A stretch of 64,000 bases of DNA from Thermomonas sp. S9. GTDB taxonomy: Bacteria; Pseudomonadota; Gammaproteobacteria; Xanthomonadales; Xanthomonadaceae. The stretch is from NCBI RefSeq assembly GCF_024704365.1, contig NZ_JAJDFY010000001.1, positions 2,771,001-2,835,000 on the forward strand. The letters are read 5' to 3'. A program made the translations under genes and the position numbers. Shown here piece after piece: positions 1-11,028 of the stretch (the stretch's first letter is position 1; every line of letters starts with the position of its first letter). Under the pieces are notes generated by a model. The model saw nothing but the letters and a program-made list of their open reading frames with translations. It had not been told where the DNA came from and ran no database searches.

Positions 1-683
1 ATGTTGAGGTTGGATTCCTCGGCGATCAGCTGCAGGACGGTGCGCACCGGCACGTCCTGGAAGTTGAAGGTCACCGGCTTGCCGCTGTAGCGCACGGACG
101 CGCTGGCGCTGGCATCGCCGCTGCTGGCGGCGCCCATGGCCTTGCCGCCAGTGCCGGCAGCGGCGGCGACCGGATTCGCGCGCGGCACGATCTCGACGAT
201 GTACTCGTTGCCGCTCTGGTAGGCCATCGACTCGAACATGCCCTTGGTGCCGAGCACCAGCTGCGCGCCGCTGCTGGTGGCATGCGCCTCGACGCGCTGC
301 ACCGGGGTGGCGAAATCGACGACGTTGATCGGACGCTGCAGCGAGGCCGGCAGCTGGGCGTTGCCGATGTCGATCACCACGTTGGAGCCCATGGTGCGCA
401 GGTCCGGGGCCGCGCCGCTGCCGGAGAAGCGCAGGATCAGCTTGCCGGAACCGCCGTCGCCGCGCTTGAAGTCGATCGCGGACACGGACACCGCATCGGG
501 CAGGCGCTTGGCGGGATCCGCCATGCCTCCGGTGGCGGACTGGCCGATGCCGGCCGCGCGCACCGGGGACGAGGCGGTGCCCGCGCCCACCGTGACCAGA
601 CCGAGCGCAAGGGCGACGGCAAGGGCCCGCGAGGGCAGGTGGCGCCGGACAGGCTGCATTTGCTTGGCGTTGGTGAAGGTCAT
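1..683 (-). CDS. pilQ: Type IV pilus secretin PilQ, N-terminal part (gene runs off the left edge)
   Basis: First 227 residues of the outer-membrane secretin that forms the gated channel for the type IV pilus. Visible: a basic N-terminus with a hydrophobic signal segment (about residues 18-45), an AMIN-type beta domain (about 60-165, containing VSAIDFKRGDGG) that in this family binds peptidoglycan, and the start of the N0/STN domain (FNFQDVPVRTVLQLIAEES near residue 215). The secretin core is outside the window. Start ATG at 683 lies 15 bases after the pilP stop; a second ATG eight codons downstream (MQPVRR) is also possible. Last gene of the pilMNOPQ operon. Confidence 0.93.
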   Translation of the reverse strand, partial: MTFTNAKQMQPVRRHLPSRALAVALALGLVTVGAGTASSPVRAAGIGQSATGGMADPAKRLPDAVSVSAIDFKRGDGGSGKLILRFSGSGAAPDLRTMGSNVVIDIGNAQLPASLQRPINVVDFATPVQRVEAHATSSGAQLVLGTKGMFESMAYQSGNEYIVEIVPRANPVAAAAGTGGKAMGAASSGDASASASVRYSGKPVTFNFQDVPVRTVLQLIAEESNLN

Positions 684-698
684 CTGTCTAGTCCCCAA

Positions 699-1217
699 TC
701 AATTGTCGAGCGCCATCTTGGCAGGGCGTTCCGGCCAGCCACCCGCGCCATCCGGTACCAGTTCGACCAGTTCAATCCGGTCTTCGAACACGCCGGTCAC
801 CCGGCCATCGCTTTGCCCCATATAGTCACCGGGCTTCACGCGGTAGGTGACCTTGTCGGGCGCCATCACCAGCGCGACCAGGTTCTTGCCGGTGCCGAGC
901 GAGCCCACCATCTTCAGGCTGTCCAGCGAGAACATCTCCAGCGTCTGCTTGCGCCGGCCCGGGTCCGGGCGCGGGCCGCCGGCGCCCTCGCCGGTGAACG
1001 TCTGGTCGAACGGGTCGCGCATGTTCTGCGCGGTGTACTCGAAGGTCTCGAACTGCTGCATGGTCGGCAGCGGCTCCAGCGCCGGCGCCGGCCGGGCCTT
1101 GACCTCGGCCACCCATTTTTCGAGATCCCCGCGGCTGCCGCCGCAGGCGGCCAGGGACAGGGTGACCAGCAGCAGGGCAAGCGCGCCGGCGACGCGACGA
1201 AGCATTGACGTGCGCAT
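699..1217 (-). CDS. pilP: Type IV pilus inner-membrane-anchored lipoprotein PilP
   Basis: 172-residue periplasmic lipoprotein that links the PilN/PilO inner-membrane platform to the secretin PilQ. It has a lipoprotein signal peptide with lipobox LAAC (Cys25), an extended linker, then the C-terminal HR beta domain (about residues 90-172; MVGSLGTGKNLVALV, then VKPGDYMGQSDGRV). The ATG at 1217 lies two bases after the restored pilO stop, so translation is probably coupled; an internal ATG at 1205 (MLRRVAG) is the alternative. Length and domain order are normal for the family. Confidence 0.93.
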   Translation of the reverse strand: MRTSMLRRVAGALALLLVTLSLAACGGSRGDLEKWVAEVKARPAPALEPLPTMQQFETFEYTAQNMRDPFDQTFTGEGAGGPRPDPGRRKQTLEMFSLDSLKMVGSLGTGKNLVALVMAPDKVTYRVKPGDYMGQSDGRVTGVFEDRIELVELVPDGAGGWPERPAKMALDN

Positions 1218-1219
1218 GC

Positions 1220-1902
1220 TCACTTGCCCCCTTCTTGTCGCCGGCCTTGCTGGCGTCGGCCTCGGCCTGGGCGGACTCGTCCTCGTCCAGGTAGCGGTAG
1301 GTCTTGACCGTGCCCGCCAGTTCCAGCGGGGTGTTCGGACCGATCCGGGCGTTCGGATTGTCCTTGCTCTTCTTCGGCTGCAGGGAGATGTCATGCATGG
1401 TCATGATCACCACCCGCGGCAGCGACGCCACGCCGCTGACGAAAGCCCCGAACTGGTGGTAGGTGCCCACCATCCGCAGCATGATGGGCTTCTCGGCATA
1501 GAAATCCTGCTTGGCCTCCGGGCCAGGCTGGAACAGGTCGTTCTGGATGCCGGTCGCCAGCGCGGTCTGCGAGATATCCACGATCAGGTCGGGCATCTCG
1601 GTCTTGCTGGGCAGCTGGCGCAGCATCTGCTGCAGCTGTTGTTCCATCTGCGCCAGCTGCTGCTTGAGCGGCTCGAGGTTGGCGGCACGGCCCTGCTTGG
1701 TCTCGAACTCGGTACGCAGGTCGGACTCCTGGGCCTGCAGGCGCTTGAGCTCGTCGCGCTGGCCGCTGATGGCCACGAACCAGGCGATCACCACGATCAC
1801 CAGCGCAAGCAGACCGCAGAACACCAGCTGCGCCTCGCGCGGCCAGCTGCCGATGTTGTTGATGTCGAGTTCGCGGAGATTGATTTTCTTCTTCGTGCTC
1901 AC
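1220..1902 (-). CDS. pilO: Type IV pilus assembly protein PilO (one-base frameshift at the 3' end)
   Basis: Bitopic inner-membrane protein that heterodimerises with PilN in the pilus alignment complex. Cytoplasmic start (MSTKKKINLRELD), one membrane segment (about residues 26-46), a coiled coil (about 50-100) and a ferredoxin-like periplasmic domain. GTG start overlaps the pilN stop by four bases. As written, the frame does not stop after ...GDKKG but runs about 130 residues out of frame across pilP. Adding one G to the G5 run near 1224-1228 gives an end ...DKKGGK-stop at 1220, about 227 residues, normal for PilO. I treat this as a sequence error. Confidence 0.9.
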
Positions 1903-2524
1903 GACGCATTCCCTCCGGCGGCGGGCGTGGCCGGCGCGGCGGCCGGCGCCTGCGGGCTGGCATCCTGCCCGTCCTTGGCCGCGCTGGGATTGGCCAGCTT
2001 GACCTTCAGGTTGAACTCGTACGGCAGGGCCGGGTTGCCTTCCTTCGCCTCGATCACGTTGAGATCGGGGTTGGTCATCCAGCCCGAGCTCTCCAGGTTG
2101 CGCATGTAGGTGGACACCCGCGCGTTCGACTGCGAACGCCCGTTGAGGGTCAGGATGTCGCCTTCCTGCTTGATCGAGGTCAGCGCCACCCCATCGGGGA
2201 TGGTGCGCACCAGCGAGTCGAACAGGTGCACCATCTGCGAGCGGTTGGCCTGCAGCTGCTCGATCACTTCCTTGCGCGCCAGCAGCTTTTGCTTCTTTTT
2301 GTCCAGCTCCTGGATTTCCTTGATCTGGCCGTCGACCTTGGCGATCTCGCCGCGCAGGTACTCATTGCGCGCGTTCTGGCCGGCGATCCAGCCGCCGTAG
2401 AGGCTGTAGATCAGGATCGACAGCAGGATGCCGGCCAGCACCGCCAGCCCGAGCATGCCGTAGAACTCCTTCTGCCGGGCCTTGCGGCGCTCTTCGCGCC
2501 AGGGGAGAAGATTGATGCGTGCCA

Positions 2525-2525
<1 letters not shown>
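1899..2525 (-). CDS. pilN: Type IV pilus assembly protein PilN
   Basis: 208-residue bitopic inner-membrane protein. The N-terminal MARINLLPWREERR is the conserved peptide that docks into cytoplasmic PilM. It is followed by a membrane helix (about residues 23-45), a periplasmic coiled coil rich in Lys/Glu/Gln (about 58-95) and a small ferredoxin-like domain containing the typical SIKQEGDILTLNGRSQSN stretch. Start ATG overlaps the pilM stop (TGATG), and its own stop overlaps the pilO start, so pilM, pilN and pilO are translationally coupled. Confidence 0.94.
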
Positions 2526-3607
<1,082 letters not shown>

Positions 3608-3633
3608 TTACACGCGCCTAGTGCAGTACTACA

Positions 3634-3662
3634 TGAATAACGGAGTTTTCACTTCAAGGCAA
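3634..3662 (-). promoter_or_regulatory. Candidate sigma-70 promoter of pilMNOPQ
   Basis: On the minus strand, TTGCCT (3657-3662) and TATTCA (3634-3639) are separated by 17 bases, about 50 bases upstream of the pilM start. Both hexamers are partial matches to consensus. No other convincing pair lies in the 242-bp gap to ponA. Confidence 0.4.
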
Positions 3663-3782
3663 GCCCCGACCGCCGGCGTTGCCCGCGCCACTGCCGTCTT
3701 CCGTCCCGCTCGACCGCACCAACGCTGTCGTCGATGCCGGCCGGCCACCCCCGTGGGCCGGTGGATACCGGCGTGACCATCA

Positions 3783-3788
3783 TATACT
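3783..3788 (+). promoter_or_regulatory. Candidate -10 element of ponA
   Basis: TATACT on the plus strand, 38 bases upstream of the ponA ATG. No good -35 hexamer is visible at 16-18 bases, so this is tentative. Confidence 0.3.
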
Positions 3789-3825
3789 CCGCGACCTCGC
3801 TTGCTGCAATCGGATTTCCGTGACC

Positions 3826-6342
3826 ATGCTCCGCTTTCCCCGCCTGCTGCGCTGGCTGCTGCTGGCTGGACTCGTCATTTGCCTTTTGGGTGCCGGGGTC
3901 GTCGGTGCGATGGTGTACGCCGTCAACGCGCGCCTGCCGGACGTGCAGGCGCTGCGCACCATCGAGCTGCAGGAGCCGATGTACGTGTACGCGCGCGACG
4001 GCGAGCTGATCGGCCTGTTCGGGGAGATGCGGCGCTATCCGGTGCGGCTCCAGCAGGTCCCGCTGCGGGTGCGGCAGGCCTTCCTGGCCGCCGAGGACGC
4101 CAATTTCTACGAACACGGCGGGGTGGACCCGAGCGGGATCGCGCGCGCAGTGTGGCTGCTGATCAAGACCGGCGGCCAGGAACGCGTCCCCGGCGGTTCC
4201 ACCATCACCCAGCAGGTGGCCAAGCAGTTCTTCCTCAGCTCCGAGTACAGCTTCCGGCGCAAGTTCGCGGAAATGCTGCTGGCGATGAAGATGGAGCGCG
4301 AGCTGAGCAAGGACGAGATCTTCGAGCTGTATCTGAACAAGAGTTTCTTCGGCAACCGCGCCTACGGCGTGGCCGCCGCGGCCGAGTACTACTACGGCAA
4401 GACCCTCGACCAGCTCACCCTGGACGAGGCCGCGACCCTGGCCGGCATCCCCAAGTTTCCGTCCAGCGGCAACCCGATCAGCAACCCCGAGCGCGCGCGC
4501 CTGCGCCGCGACAACTACATCCTGCCGCGCATGGCCGAGCTGGGCTTCGTGACGCGCGCGGAGATGGAGGCGGCGCGCCAGGTCCCGATGCACGCCGCGC
4601 CGCACGAGCCGAGGGTCGAGGTGCATGCCCCCTACGTGGCCGAGATGGTGCGCCAGCAGATGGTGGACCGCTTCGGCGGCGACGTGCTGAACAAGGGCTA
4701 CCGGGTCACCACCACCATCGACCCGGTGCTGCAGGCCGCCGCCGACCGCGCGGTGGTGGATGGCCTGCGCGTGTACGACCGCCGCCACGGCTGGCGCAGG
4801 CCGGAGCAGAGTGTGCAGATCCCGGCCGGCGCCGACCCGCGCGCGATCGGCCAGCTGATCCGCAACATCCCGCCACAAGGCGGGCTGGTGCCGGCGGTGG
4901 TGGTGGACAACGGCGGCGGCGCGCTGCACGTGGTGCTGGCCGATGGCCGCGAGTTGACGCTGGCCGGCCGCGCCCTGGCCTGGACCGGCAAGCCGGCGGC
5001 GGCCCTGGCCCAGCGCGGCGACGTGGTGCGGGTGCGCCCGCTGCCGACCGACAAGCCGGACGCGCCGCCGCAGTGGGAGCTGGACCAGATCCCGCGTGCG
5101 CAGGCCGCACTGGTGTCGCTGGAGGCCGACACCGGCGCGCTGCGCGCGCTGGTGGGTGGCTACAGCTTCGCCGGCAACAAGTTCAACCGCGCCACCCAGG
5201 CGCGCCGCCAGCCCGGTTCCAGCTTCAAGCCGTTCCTGTACGCGGCGGCGTTCGAGCGCGGCTTCAACCCCGCCTCGATCGTGCTGGACGCGCCGGTAGT
5301 GTTCAAGGACCGCAAGGGCCACGAGTGGCGGCCGCAGAACGACACCGGCAACTTCGCCGGCCCGATGCGCATCCGCGAGGCGCTGGTGCAGTCGCGCAAT
5401 CTGGTCTCGGTGCGCCTGCTGGATGCCATCGGGGTGGACTACGCGCGCCGCTACATCAGCCACTTCGGCTTCGACGAGGCCAGCCTGCCGCCGAACCTGT
5501 CGATGTCGCTGGGCACCGCCTCGCTGACCCCGCTGTCGGTGGCGCGCGGCTACACCGCGTTCGCCAATGGCGGCTTCCTGGTGACGCCGTGGGTGATCGA
5601 CAGCGTGCGCGACCGCGACGGCAAGATGGTGTTCCAGGAGCATCCGGCCATCGCCTGCCCCACCTGCCAGACCGCCGCGGTGCCGGGGCAGCCGGCCACC
5701 ACCACCAGCGCCGGTGGCAAGGTGGACGGCTTCGACCTCGGACCGGCCAGCCCCGCACCGGCAGCCGCCGGCCCAGGCGCGCCCGCCGCCCGCCCCGCGC
5801 CGGCACCTCCCGATGCGGAACAAGCCACGCAGCCGCTGGCGCCGCGCGCAATCGATCCGCGCGTCGCCTGGCAGCTGGCCTCGATGATGCGCGACGTGGT
5901 CAAACGCGGCACCGCCACCGCCGCGCGGGTGCTGGGGCGCGACGACGTAGGCGGCAAGACCGGCTCCACCAACGACCACCGCGACGCCTGGTTCTCCGGC
6001 TTCGGCGGCCCCTACGTCACCACCGTCTGGGTCGGCCGCGACGACTTCCAGTCGCTGGGCTACCGCGAGTACGGCGGCAAGGCCGCGCTGCCAATCTGGA
6101 TCAGCTACATGCAGGCGGCGCTGAAGGACCAGCCGCTGCGCCTGCCCGATCCACCGCCCGGCATGGTGAAGGTGGTGGTGGGCGCCAACGGCCGCCTGCT
6201 GCCCGGCGGCGACGGCGATGGCGGGATCGTGGAATGGATCAAGGCCGAGGACCTGCAGCGGATGCAGGAGGACGCGCTGACCGAGCCGGAGCCGCAGGAC
6301 AGTCAGCAGACGCCGGCCGAACAGGCGTTCGATATCTTCTGA
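3826..6342 (+). CDS. mrcA: Class A penicillin-binding protein 1A (bifunctional glycosyltransferase/transpeptidase)
   Basis: 838-residue peptidoglycan synthase (ponA/mrcA type). One N-terminal membrane helix (about residues 8-30), a GT51 glycosyltransferase domain with catalytic [10 protein letters not shown] (about residue 89) and [14 protein letters not shown] (about 123), a PCB_OB-type insert, and a transpeptidase domain with SSFK (catalytic Ser, about 464), SRN (about 528) and KTGST (about 710). A proline/alanine-rich loop (about 640-665) interrupts the transpeptidase domain. Start ATG at 3826 directly precedes [12 protein letters not shown]; longer upstream readings lack a recognisable N-terminus. 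Location beside pilM is typical of gammaproteobacteria. Confidence 0.96.
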   Translation: MLRFPRLLRWLLLAGLVICLLGAGVVGAMVYAVNARLPDVQALRTIELQEPMYVYARDGELIGLFGEMRRYPVRLQQVPLRVRQAFLAAEDANFYEHGGVDPSGIARAVWLLIKTGGQERVPGGSTITQQVAKQFFLSSEYSFRRKFAEMLLAMKMERELSKDEIFELYLNKSFFGNRAYGVAAAAEYYYGKTLDQLTLDEAATLAGIPKFPSSGNPISNPERARLRRDNYILPRMAELGFVTRAEMEAARQVPMHAAPHEPRVEVHAPYVAEMVRQQMVDRFGGDVLNKGYRVTTTIDPVLQAAADRAVVDGLRVYDRRHGWRRPEQSVQIPAGADPRAIGQLIRNIPPQGGLVPAVVVDNGGGALHVVLADGRELTLAGRALAWTGKPAAALAQRGDVVRVRPLPTDKPDAPPQWELDQIPRAQAALVSLEADTGALRALVGGYSFAGNKFNRATQARRQPGSSFKPFLYAAAFERGFNPASIVLDAPVVFKDRKGHEWRPQNDTGNFAGPMRIREALVQSRNLVSVRLLDAIGVDYARRYISHFGFDEASLPPNLSMSLGTASLTPLSVARGYTAFANGGFLVTPWVIDSVRDRDGKMVFQEHPAIACPTCQTAAVPGQPATTTSAGGKVDGFDLGPASPAPAAAGPGAPAARPAPAPPDAEQATQPLAPRAIDPRVAWQLASMMRDVVKRGTATAARVLGRDDVGGKTGSTNDHRDAWFSGFGGPYVTTVWVGRDDFQSLGYREYGGKAALPIWISYMQAALKDQPLRLPDPPPGMVKVVVGANGRLLPGGDGDGGIVEWIKAEDLQRMQEDALTEPEPQDSQQTPAEQAFDIF

Positions 6343-6422
6343 CCGCGGGCCTGCCATCCGCCGCGGGTGACGGCCCGCCCCCGGCTCGGGTACAGTCGGA
6401 GCCGGCCACCGCGGAGGATCCG

Positions 6423-7106
6423 ATGATGCCTGGACCGCGCCCGCATGCCGCCGCGCATGCCCACACCCACGCCGTCACCCGGGTGCGCGAACGCCGCCAC
6501 CGACTCGCCACGGAAGCCGCCCGGCTGATGGTGGAAGGCGGCATCCGCGATTACCGCCTGGCCAAGCGCAAGGCCGCGCAGCGGCTGGGGATCTTCGACG
6601 ACGCCTCGCTGCCCGGCAACCGCGAGATCGAGGACGCCCTGCGCGAATACCAGCGCTTGTTCCAGCGCGCGCAGCGACCGGATGCCCTGCGCCAGCGCCG
6701 GGAAGCCGCGCTGCCGGCGCTGGAGTTCTTCGCGGCGTTCCAGCCGCGCGTGGTCGGCCCGGTCTGGGACGGCACCGCGGATGCCCACTCCGCGATCGCC
6801 CTGCACCTGCACAGCGACGATCCCGATGCGGTGCCGCGCTGGCTGGCCGAGCACGCGATCCCGGCGCGCCCGCGCCACCACCGCCTGCGGCTGGACCACG
6901 AACGCGAGGTGGACGTGCCAGCCTGGCTGTTCGCCGCCGACGGGCTGGAGTTCGACGCCACCGTGCTGCCGCTGGACTGCCTGCGCCAGGCCCCGCTGTC
7001 GGGCGTGGACGGGCGGCCGATGCGGCGCGGCAGCGCCCACCAGCTGCGCGCACTGCTGGCCGCGGACGAAATCGCCGGGCACGAGGCCGAGGCGCTGGCG
7101 CGCTGA
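6423..7106 (+). CDS. Conserved hypothetical protein with DRxLA-type N-terminus
   Basis: 227-residue soluble protein I cannot assign a function. The N-terminal third contains RHRLATEAARLMVEGG, then YRLAKRKAAQRLGI and REIEDALREYQRLFQ, a helical segment I associate from memory with an uncharacterised family found in Xanthomonadaceae and other proteobacteria. The remainder is a mixed alpha/beta region with several His (LHLHSDD, RPRHHRLRLDHERE) and no signal peptide or membrane segment. A Shine-Dalgarno (GGAGG) precedes two adjacent ATGs (6423, 6426). It lies 80 bases after mrcA and may be cotranscribed. Confidence 0.75.
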   Translation: MMPGPRPHAAAHAHTHAVTRVRERRHRLATEAARLMVEGGIRDYRLAKRKAAQRLGIFDDASLPGNREIEDALREYQRLFQRAQRPDALRQRREAALPALEFFAAFQPRVVGPVWDGTADAHSAIALHLHSDDPDAVPRWLAEHAIPARPRHHRLRLDHEREVDVPAWLFAADGLEFDATVLPLDCLRQAPLSGVDGRPMRRGSAHQLRALLAADEIAGHEAEALAR

Positions 7107-7143
7107 TCCGGGAAAGCCCCCTCCGTACCGGCCCGAAAGCGCG

Positions 7144-7168
7144 AACGCCCCGCGCGGGGCGGGGCGTT
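7144..7168. terminator. GC-rich hairpin between convergent genes
   Basis: AACGCCCCGC and GCGGGGCGTT form a perfect 10-bp stem with a 5-base loop. It lies between the hypothetical gene ending at 7106 and gltA ending at 7201, so it could serve both strands. No clear U-tract on either side. Confidence 0.5.
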
Positions 7169-7200
7169 GCGTGGACCTGCCAGGCGCTTGCGCGCCGGCC

Positions 7201-8491
7201 TCAGCGCCTGTCCACCGGGACGTAGTCGCGCACGCCGCTGCCGGTGTAGAGCTGGCGCGGGCGGCCGATGCGGGCGCCGGGGGTTTCGTGCTGCTCGATC
7301 CAGTGCGCGATCCAGCCGGCGGTGCGCGCGATCGCGAACATCACCGTGAACATCTCGGTCGGGATGCGCAGCGCCTTGTAGATGATGCCGGAGTAGAAAT
7401 CCACGTTCGGGTACAGCTTGCGCTCGACGAAGTACTCATCCTGCAGCGCGGCCTCCTCCAGCTTCATCGCCACTTCCAGCAGCGGGTCGTTGACGCCCAG
7501 CTCGGCCAGCACCTTATGGCACATCTCGCGGATGATCTTCGCGCGCGGATCGAAGTTCTTGTAGACGCGATGGCCGAAGCCCATCAGGCGGAAGCTGTCG
7601 TTCTTGTCCTTGGCGCGCCGTACCGCGGATTCCACATTGTCCGGGCTGCCGATCTCCTCCAGCATCTTCAGCACCGCTTCGTTGGCGCCGCCATGCGCTG
7701 GGCCCCACAGCGCGGTGATGCCGGCCGCAACCGAGGCGTACGGGTTGGCGCCGGTGGAGCCGACCAGGCGCACGGTGGAGGTGGAGGCGTTCTGCTCGTG
7801 GTCGGCGTGCAGGATGAACAGCAGATCCAGCGCCTTGGCCGCCACCGGGCTCAGCTGCAGCGGCTCGCTGGGCACCTCGAACATCATGTGCAGGAAGCGG
7901 CTGACATACTCCGAGATTGTTGCGCGGATAGCGGAACGGCCAGCCGATCGAATAGCGGTAGCAGGCCGCGGCGATGGTCGGCATCTTGGCGATCAGGCGG
8001 ATCGCGGCCATCTTGCGGTCGGCCGGATCCTCCACATCCAGCTTGTCGTGATAGAACGCCGACAGCGAGGCCACCGAGGCCGCCAGCATCGCCATCGGAT
8101 GCGCATCGTGATGGAAGCCCTGGAAGAAGTTCTTCAGGGACTCGTGCATCATCGTGTGGTGGGTGATCTGATGCTCGAACTCGACGAACTGCTGCTTGCC
8201 GGGCAACTCGCCATTGAGCAGCAGGTAGGCCACCTCCAAGAAGCTGGACTGCTCGGCCAGCTGCTCGATCGGATAGCCGCGATACAGCAGCACGCCGGCG
8301 TCGCCGTCGATGTAGGTGATCGCGCTCTTGGTGCTGGCGGTGGCGCCAAAGCCCGGATCGAAGGTGAAGCAGCCCGATTCCTTGGGCAGCGCGGCGATGT
8401 CGATGCAGGGCTGGCCCAGGACGGGCTGCAGCACGGGCAGGTCGAACGCTTTGCCGCCCGCGGCCAGGGTGATCTTGTCGAATTCGGACAT
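7201..8491 (-). CDS. gltA: Citrate synthase (one-base frameshift)
   Basis: Type II citrate synthase, about 429 residues, first enzyme of the TCA cycle. N-terminal [21 protein letters not shown] and catalytic-site peptides [18 protein letters not shown] and NVDFYSG are all present. The frame is broken near 7910: the upstream part reads RYPRNNLG and the downstream part [16 protein letters not shown], one base out of phase. Removing one G from the GG there gives [14 protein letters not shown], the expected family sequence. Loss of this enzyme is unlikely, so I treat it as an assembly error. Good Shine-Dalgarno (AAGGAG) before ATG 8491. Confidence 0.94.
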
Positions 8492-8686
8492 GGCGCAACT
8501 CCTTGTGGGGGTGCGGGGCGCCGGCGCAAGCGCGCCATGCGCCTGCGCATGGGAAGCGCGAATTATCGCACAGGCCATCCGGCGACGAACCCCGACCATC
8601 GTCCAGCCTTTTCCTTTCCGGACCGACGCCTCGGCGGCCGGCGGACGGTGCCCATTGCCCATCGCCACGCAAAGCCCTGAAAACGC

Positions 8687-8712
8687 GAAAGCCACCCGCA
8701 AGGGTGGCTTTC
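8687..8712 (-). terminator. Rho-independent terminator of rpmE2
   Basis: Perfect 11-bp stem GAAAGCCACCC/GGGTGGCTTTC with a 4-base loop. On the minus strand it is followed by GCGTTTTC. It lies 48 bases after the rpmE2 stop and before gltA. Confidence 0.8.
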
Positions 8713-8759
8713 GGAGTCGCTCCGGCGCGCGGCCGGGCGGACGGCAAGCCTGCGACGGC

Positions 8760-9002
8760 TTACTTCTGGTAGCGCTTGCGGAACTTGTCCACGCGACCGC
8801 TGGTGTCCACGATCTTGTTCTGGCCGGTGTAGAAGGGGTGCGAGGACGACGAGACTTCCACCTTGACCAGCGGGTACTCGTTGCCGTCTTCCCACTTGAT
8901 GGTCTCCTTGCTGGAGAGGGTCGAGCGGGTCAGGATCTTGAAGTCCGAGGTCACGTCCTGGAAGACGACGTCGCGGTATTCGGGATGGATGCCGGCTTTC
9001 AT
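8760..9002 (-). CDS. rpmE2: 50S ribosomal protein L31 type B
   Basis: 80-residue large-subunit ribosomal protein. [27 protein letters not shown] and [12 protein letters not shown] are diagnostic of L31. It contains no cysteine at all, so it is the zinc-independent type B paralogue; in many bacteria type B is a Zur-regulated substitute for the zinc form, but here it has a strong constitutive-looking promoter and I see no clear Zur palindrome. Start ATG at 9002 matches the family N-terminus; longer readings add no conserved residues. Confidence 0.95.
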   Translation of the reverse strand: MKAGIHPEYRDVVFQDVTSDFKILTRSTLSSKETIKWEDGNEYPLVKVEVSSSSHPFYTGQNKIVDTSGRVDKFRKRYQK

Positions 9003-9041
9003 GGGGCAGACTCTGGGAAATGGAGCAGGAAAGAGCCGCGC

Positions 9042-9071
9042 ATTATAGCGGTGCGCCGACGTCAGTTGCAA
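9042..9071 (-). promoter_or_regulatory. Sigma-70 promoter of rpmE2
   Basis: On the minus strand TTGCAA (9066-9071), an 18-base spacer, then a perfect TATAAT (9042-9047), about 40 bases upstream of the rpmE2 start. The best -10 element in the window. Confidence 0.7.
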
Positions 9072-9093
9072 GCCGCGCTCGCGGCGGGTCGGC

Positions 9094-10029
9094 TCAGGCC
9101 GCCAGCGCGGCGGCGATCATGCCCTCGAACCGGGCCTGGTCGTAGCGCAGCAGGATGTCCACGTTGTCGGCCTGGCCGGTCTGGCGGTTCCAGTCCACCA
9201 CCGTGGCGCCGCGGGTATGGATGCCTGCCACCTCCACCGCCAGCGGGCGCGGAACCGACTCCAGCACGCCTTCCGGCTGCAGCGCCAACGCCATCGCCAG
9301 CGCATCGGCGGCATGCCAGCGCTCGCCGCGGCCGGCGCGCGACCAGGCCCGTGTATGCGCGGAGATGCCGGCGTAGAAGCGCGCGCGCGCGGAATCCGCC
9401 GCCAGCCAGCGCTCCACGTCGGTATGCAGGAACCCGTGCGCCAGCACCGCCTCCCAGTCGGCCAGCTCGATTCTCGGGAACTGGCTGAACACCACGTGCG
9501 CCGCCTCCGGGTCGAAGGCGATGTTGAACTCGGCGGCCGGGGTGATGTTGCCGTGCGCGGTGACCGCCGCGCCCATCACCACGCAGCGCGCGACCCGCTG
9601 CGGCAGGCTGGGGTCGAGCTTGAGCGCCAGCGCCAGGTTGGTCAGCGGCCCCAGCGCCACCAGCACCAGGCGCCCGGCATGCGCGTGCGACAGGCGCAGG
9701 ATCGCCAGCGCCGCGTGCTCGGCCTCGGCGCGCCGCGCGGCCGGCGCATAACCGGTATCGCCGAAGCCGTCGCGGCCGTGCACGTAGGCGGCATCGCGCG
9801 CGGGGTGCACCAGCGGCGCGTCGGCGCCGGGAAACACCGGCACCTCGACGCCCGCCACCTCGCACAGCTTGAGCGCGTTGGCGATGGTATGGCGCAGGCC
9901 GACGTTGCCGGCGGCGATGGTCAGGCCGACCAGGTGGTGGCGTGGATCGGCGAAGGCCATCAGCAGGGCCAGCGCGTCGTCCACGCCGGGGTCGGTATCG
10001 ATGAGCAGCGGGATGCGGGCGTCGTGCAT
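9094..10029 (-). CDS. Inosine/uridine-preferring nucleoside hydrolase family protein
   Basis: 311-residue soluble enzyme of the nucleoside hydrolase superfamily, which splits ribonucleosides into base and ribose for salvage. The N-terminal calcium-binding motif [13 protein letters not shown] (residue 10 onward) is intact, as are [14 protein letters not shown] and the C-terminal NVDILLRYD (the Asp that completes the metal site). Substrate (purine, pyrimidine or both) cannot be decided from sequence. ATG at 10029 directly precedes [14 protein letters not shown]. Downstream of sucD on the same strand but separated by a terminator. Confidence 0.9.
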   Translation of the reverse strand: MHDARIPLLIDTDPGVDDALALLMAFADPRHHLVGLTIAAGNVGLRHTIANALKLCEVAGVEVPVFPGADAPLVHPARDAAYVHGRDGFGDTGYAPAARRAEAEHAALAILRLSHAHAGRLVLVALGPLTNLALALKLDPSLPQRVARCVVMGAAVTAHGNITPAAEFNIAFDPEAAHVVFSQFPRIELADWEAVLAHGFLHTDVERWLAADSARARFYAGISAHTRAWSRAGRGERWHAADALAMALALQPEGVLESVPRPLAVEVAGIHTRGATVVDWNRQTGQADNVDILLRYDQARFEGMIAAALAA

Positions 10030-10080
10030 CGCCGGATTATGCGGCAGGCGCGCGCCTGCGCGCAGGCCCCACAAACGCCA

Positions 10081-10108
10081 ACGCCCTCCCCACATGCGGG
10101 AAGGGCGT
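10081..10108 (-). terminator. Terminator of sucCD
   Basis: On the minus strand ACGCCCTTCCC pairs with GGGGAGGGCGT (11 bp with one G-U) around a 6-base loop, followed by TGGCGTTTG. It lies 23 bases after the sucD stop. Confidence 0.65.
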
Positions 10109-10130
10109 CGGAAACGTGCGTCGCGGTGGA

Positions 10131-11006
10131 TTAGCCGGCCAGGCGCCGCGCCATCGCTGCACCGAGATCGCCCGGCGAACGCACGGTGGTGACGCCCGCC
10201 TTCTCCAGCGCCGCGAACTTGCCCTCGGCGGTGCCGGAACCGCCCGAGGCGATCGCCCCGGCATGGCCCATGCGCTTGCCCTTGGGTGCGGACGCGCCGG
10301 CGATGAAGCCGACCACCGGCTTGGTGACGTACTGGGCGATGAACCCGGCCGCCTCTTCCTCGGCGCTGCCGCCGATCTCGCCGACCATGATGATGCCCTC
10401 GGTCTGCGGATCGTCCTGGAACCAGCGCAGGGCGTCGATGAAGCTGGTGCCGTTGATCGGGTCGCCGCCGATGCCGATGCAGGTGCTCTGGCCGAGGCCG
10501 ACATCGGTGGTCTGCTTGACCGCCTCGTAGGTCAGGGTGCCCGAGCGCGATACGATGCCCACCTTGCCCGGCATGTGGATGTGGCCCGGCATGATGCCGA
10601 TCTTGCACTCGCCCGGGGTGATCACGCCGGGGCAGTTGGGGCCGATCAGCACGGTGTGCGGGTGGCTCTTGAGCACGTTCTTGACGCGCAGCATGTCCAG
10701 CACCGGGATGCCCTCGGTGATGGCCACGATCACGCGGATGCCGGCGGCAGCCGCTTCCAGGATGGCGTCGGCCGCGAACGGCGGCGGCACGTAGATCACC
10801 GAGGCATCGGCGCCGGTGGCGTCCACCGCCTGCTGGACGGTGTCGAACACCGGCAGGCCCAGGTGCTGCGTGCCGCCCTTGCCGGGAGTGACGCCACCCA
10901 CGACCTGGGTGCCGTAATCCAGCATCTGCTGGGCGTGGAAGGTGCCTTGCGCGCCGGTGAAGCCCTGCACGATCACCTTCGTGTTCTTGTTGATGAGGAC
11001 GGACAT
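10131..11006 (-). CDS. sucD: Succinyl-CoA synthetase alpha subunit
   Basis: 291-residue alpha subunit of succinate-CoA ligase, TCA cycle. CoA-binding Rossmann domain ([22 protein letters not shown]), [11 protein letters not shown], and the ligase domain with [16 protein letters not shown] and the phosphorylated histidine in MGHAGAI (about residue 243). Length is standard. ATG at 11006 follows the sucC stop by 22 bases, forming a sucCD operon on the minus strand. Confidence 0.97.
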   Translation of the reverse strand: MSVLINKNTKVIVQGFTGAQGTFHAQQMLDYGTQVVGGVTPGKGGTQHLGLPVFDTVQQAVDATGADASVIYVPPPFAADAILEAAAAGIRVIVAITEGIPVLDMLRVKNVLKSHPHTVLIGPNCPGVITPGECKIGIMPGHIHMPGKVGIVSRSGTLTYEAVKQTTDVGLGQSTCIGIGGDPINGTSFIDALRWFQDDPQTEGIIMVGEIGGSAEEEAAGFIAQYVTKPVVGFIAGASAPKGKRMGHAGAIASGGSGTAEGKFAALEKAGVTTVRSPGDLGAAMARRLAG

Positions 11007-11028
11007 GGAATGATTCCTTCGTGCGGGG

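Noticed and set aside
826-1219. A long PilO with a 130-residue C-terminal extension
   Set aside because: The extension is pilP read in the wrong frame; PilO proteins normally end near where the restored stop lies.
3649-6357. A 902-codon minus-strand open frame opposite mrcA
   Set aside because: Composition is His/Arg/Ala/Gly rich with no domain; it is the usual antisense shadow of a high-GC gene, while the plus strand encodes a complete penicillin-binding protein.
8760-9071. Zur-controlled zinc-starvation copy of L31
   Set aside because: No recognisable Zur palindrome overlaps the promoter, which has a consensus -10; it may be the main L31 gene here.
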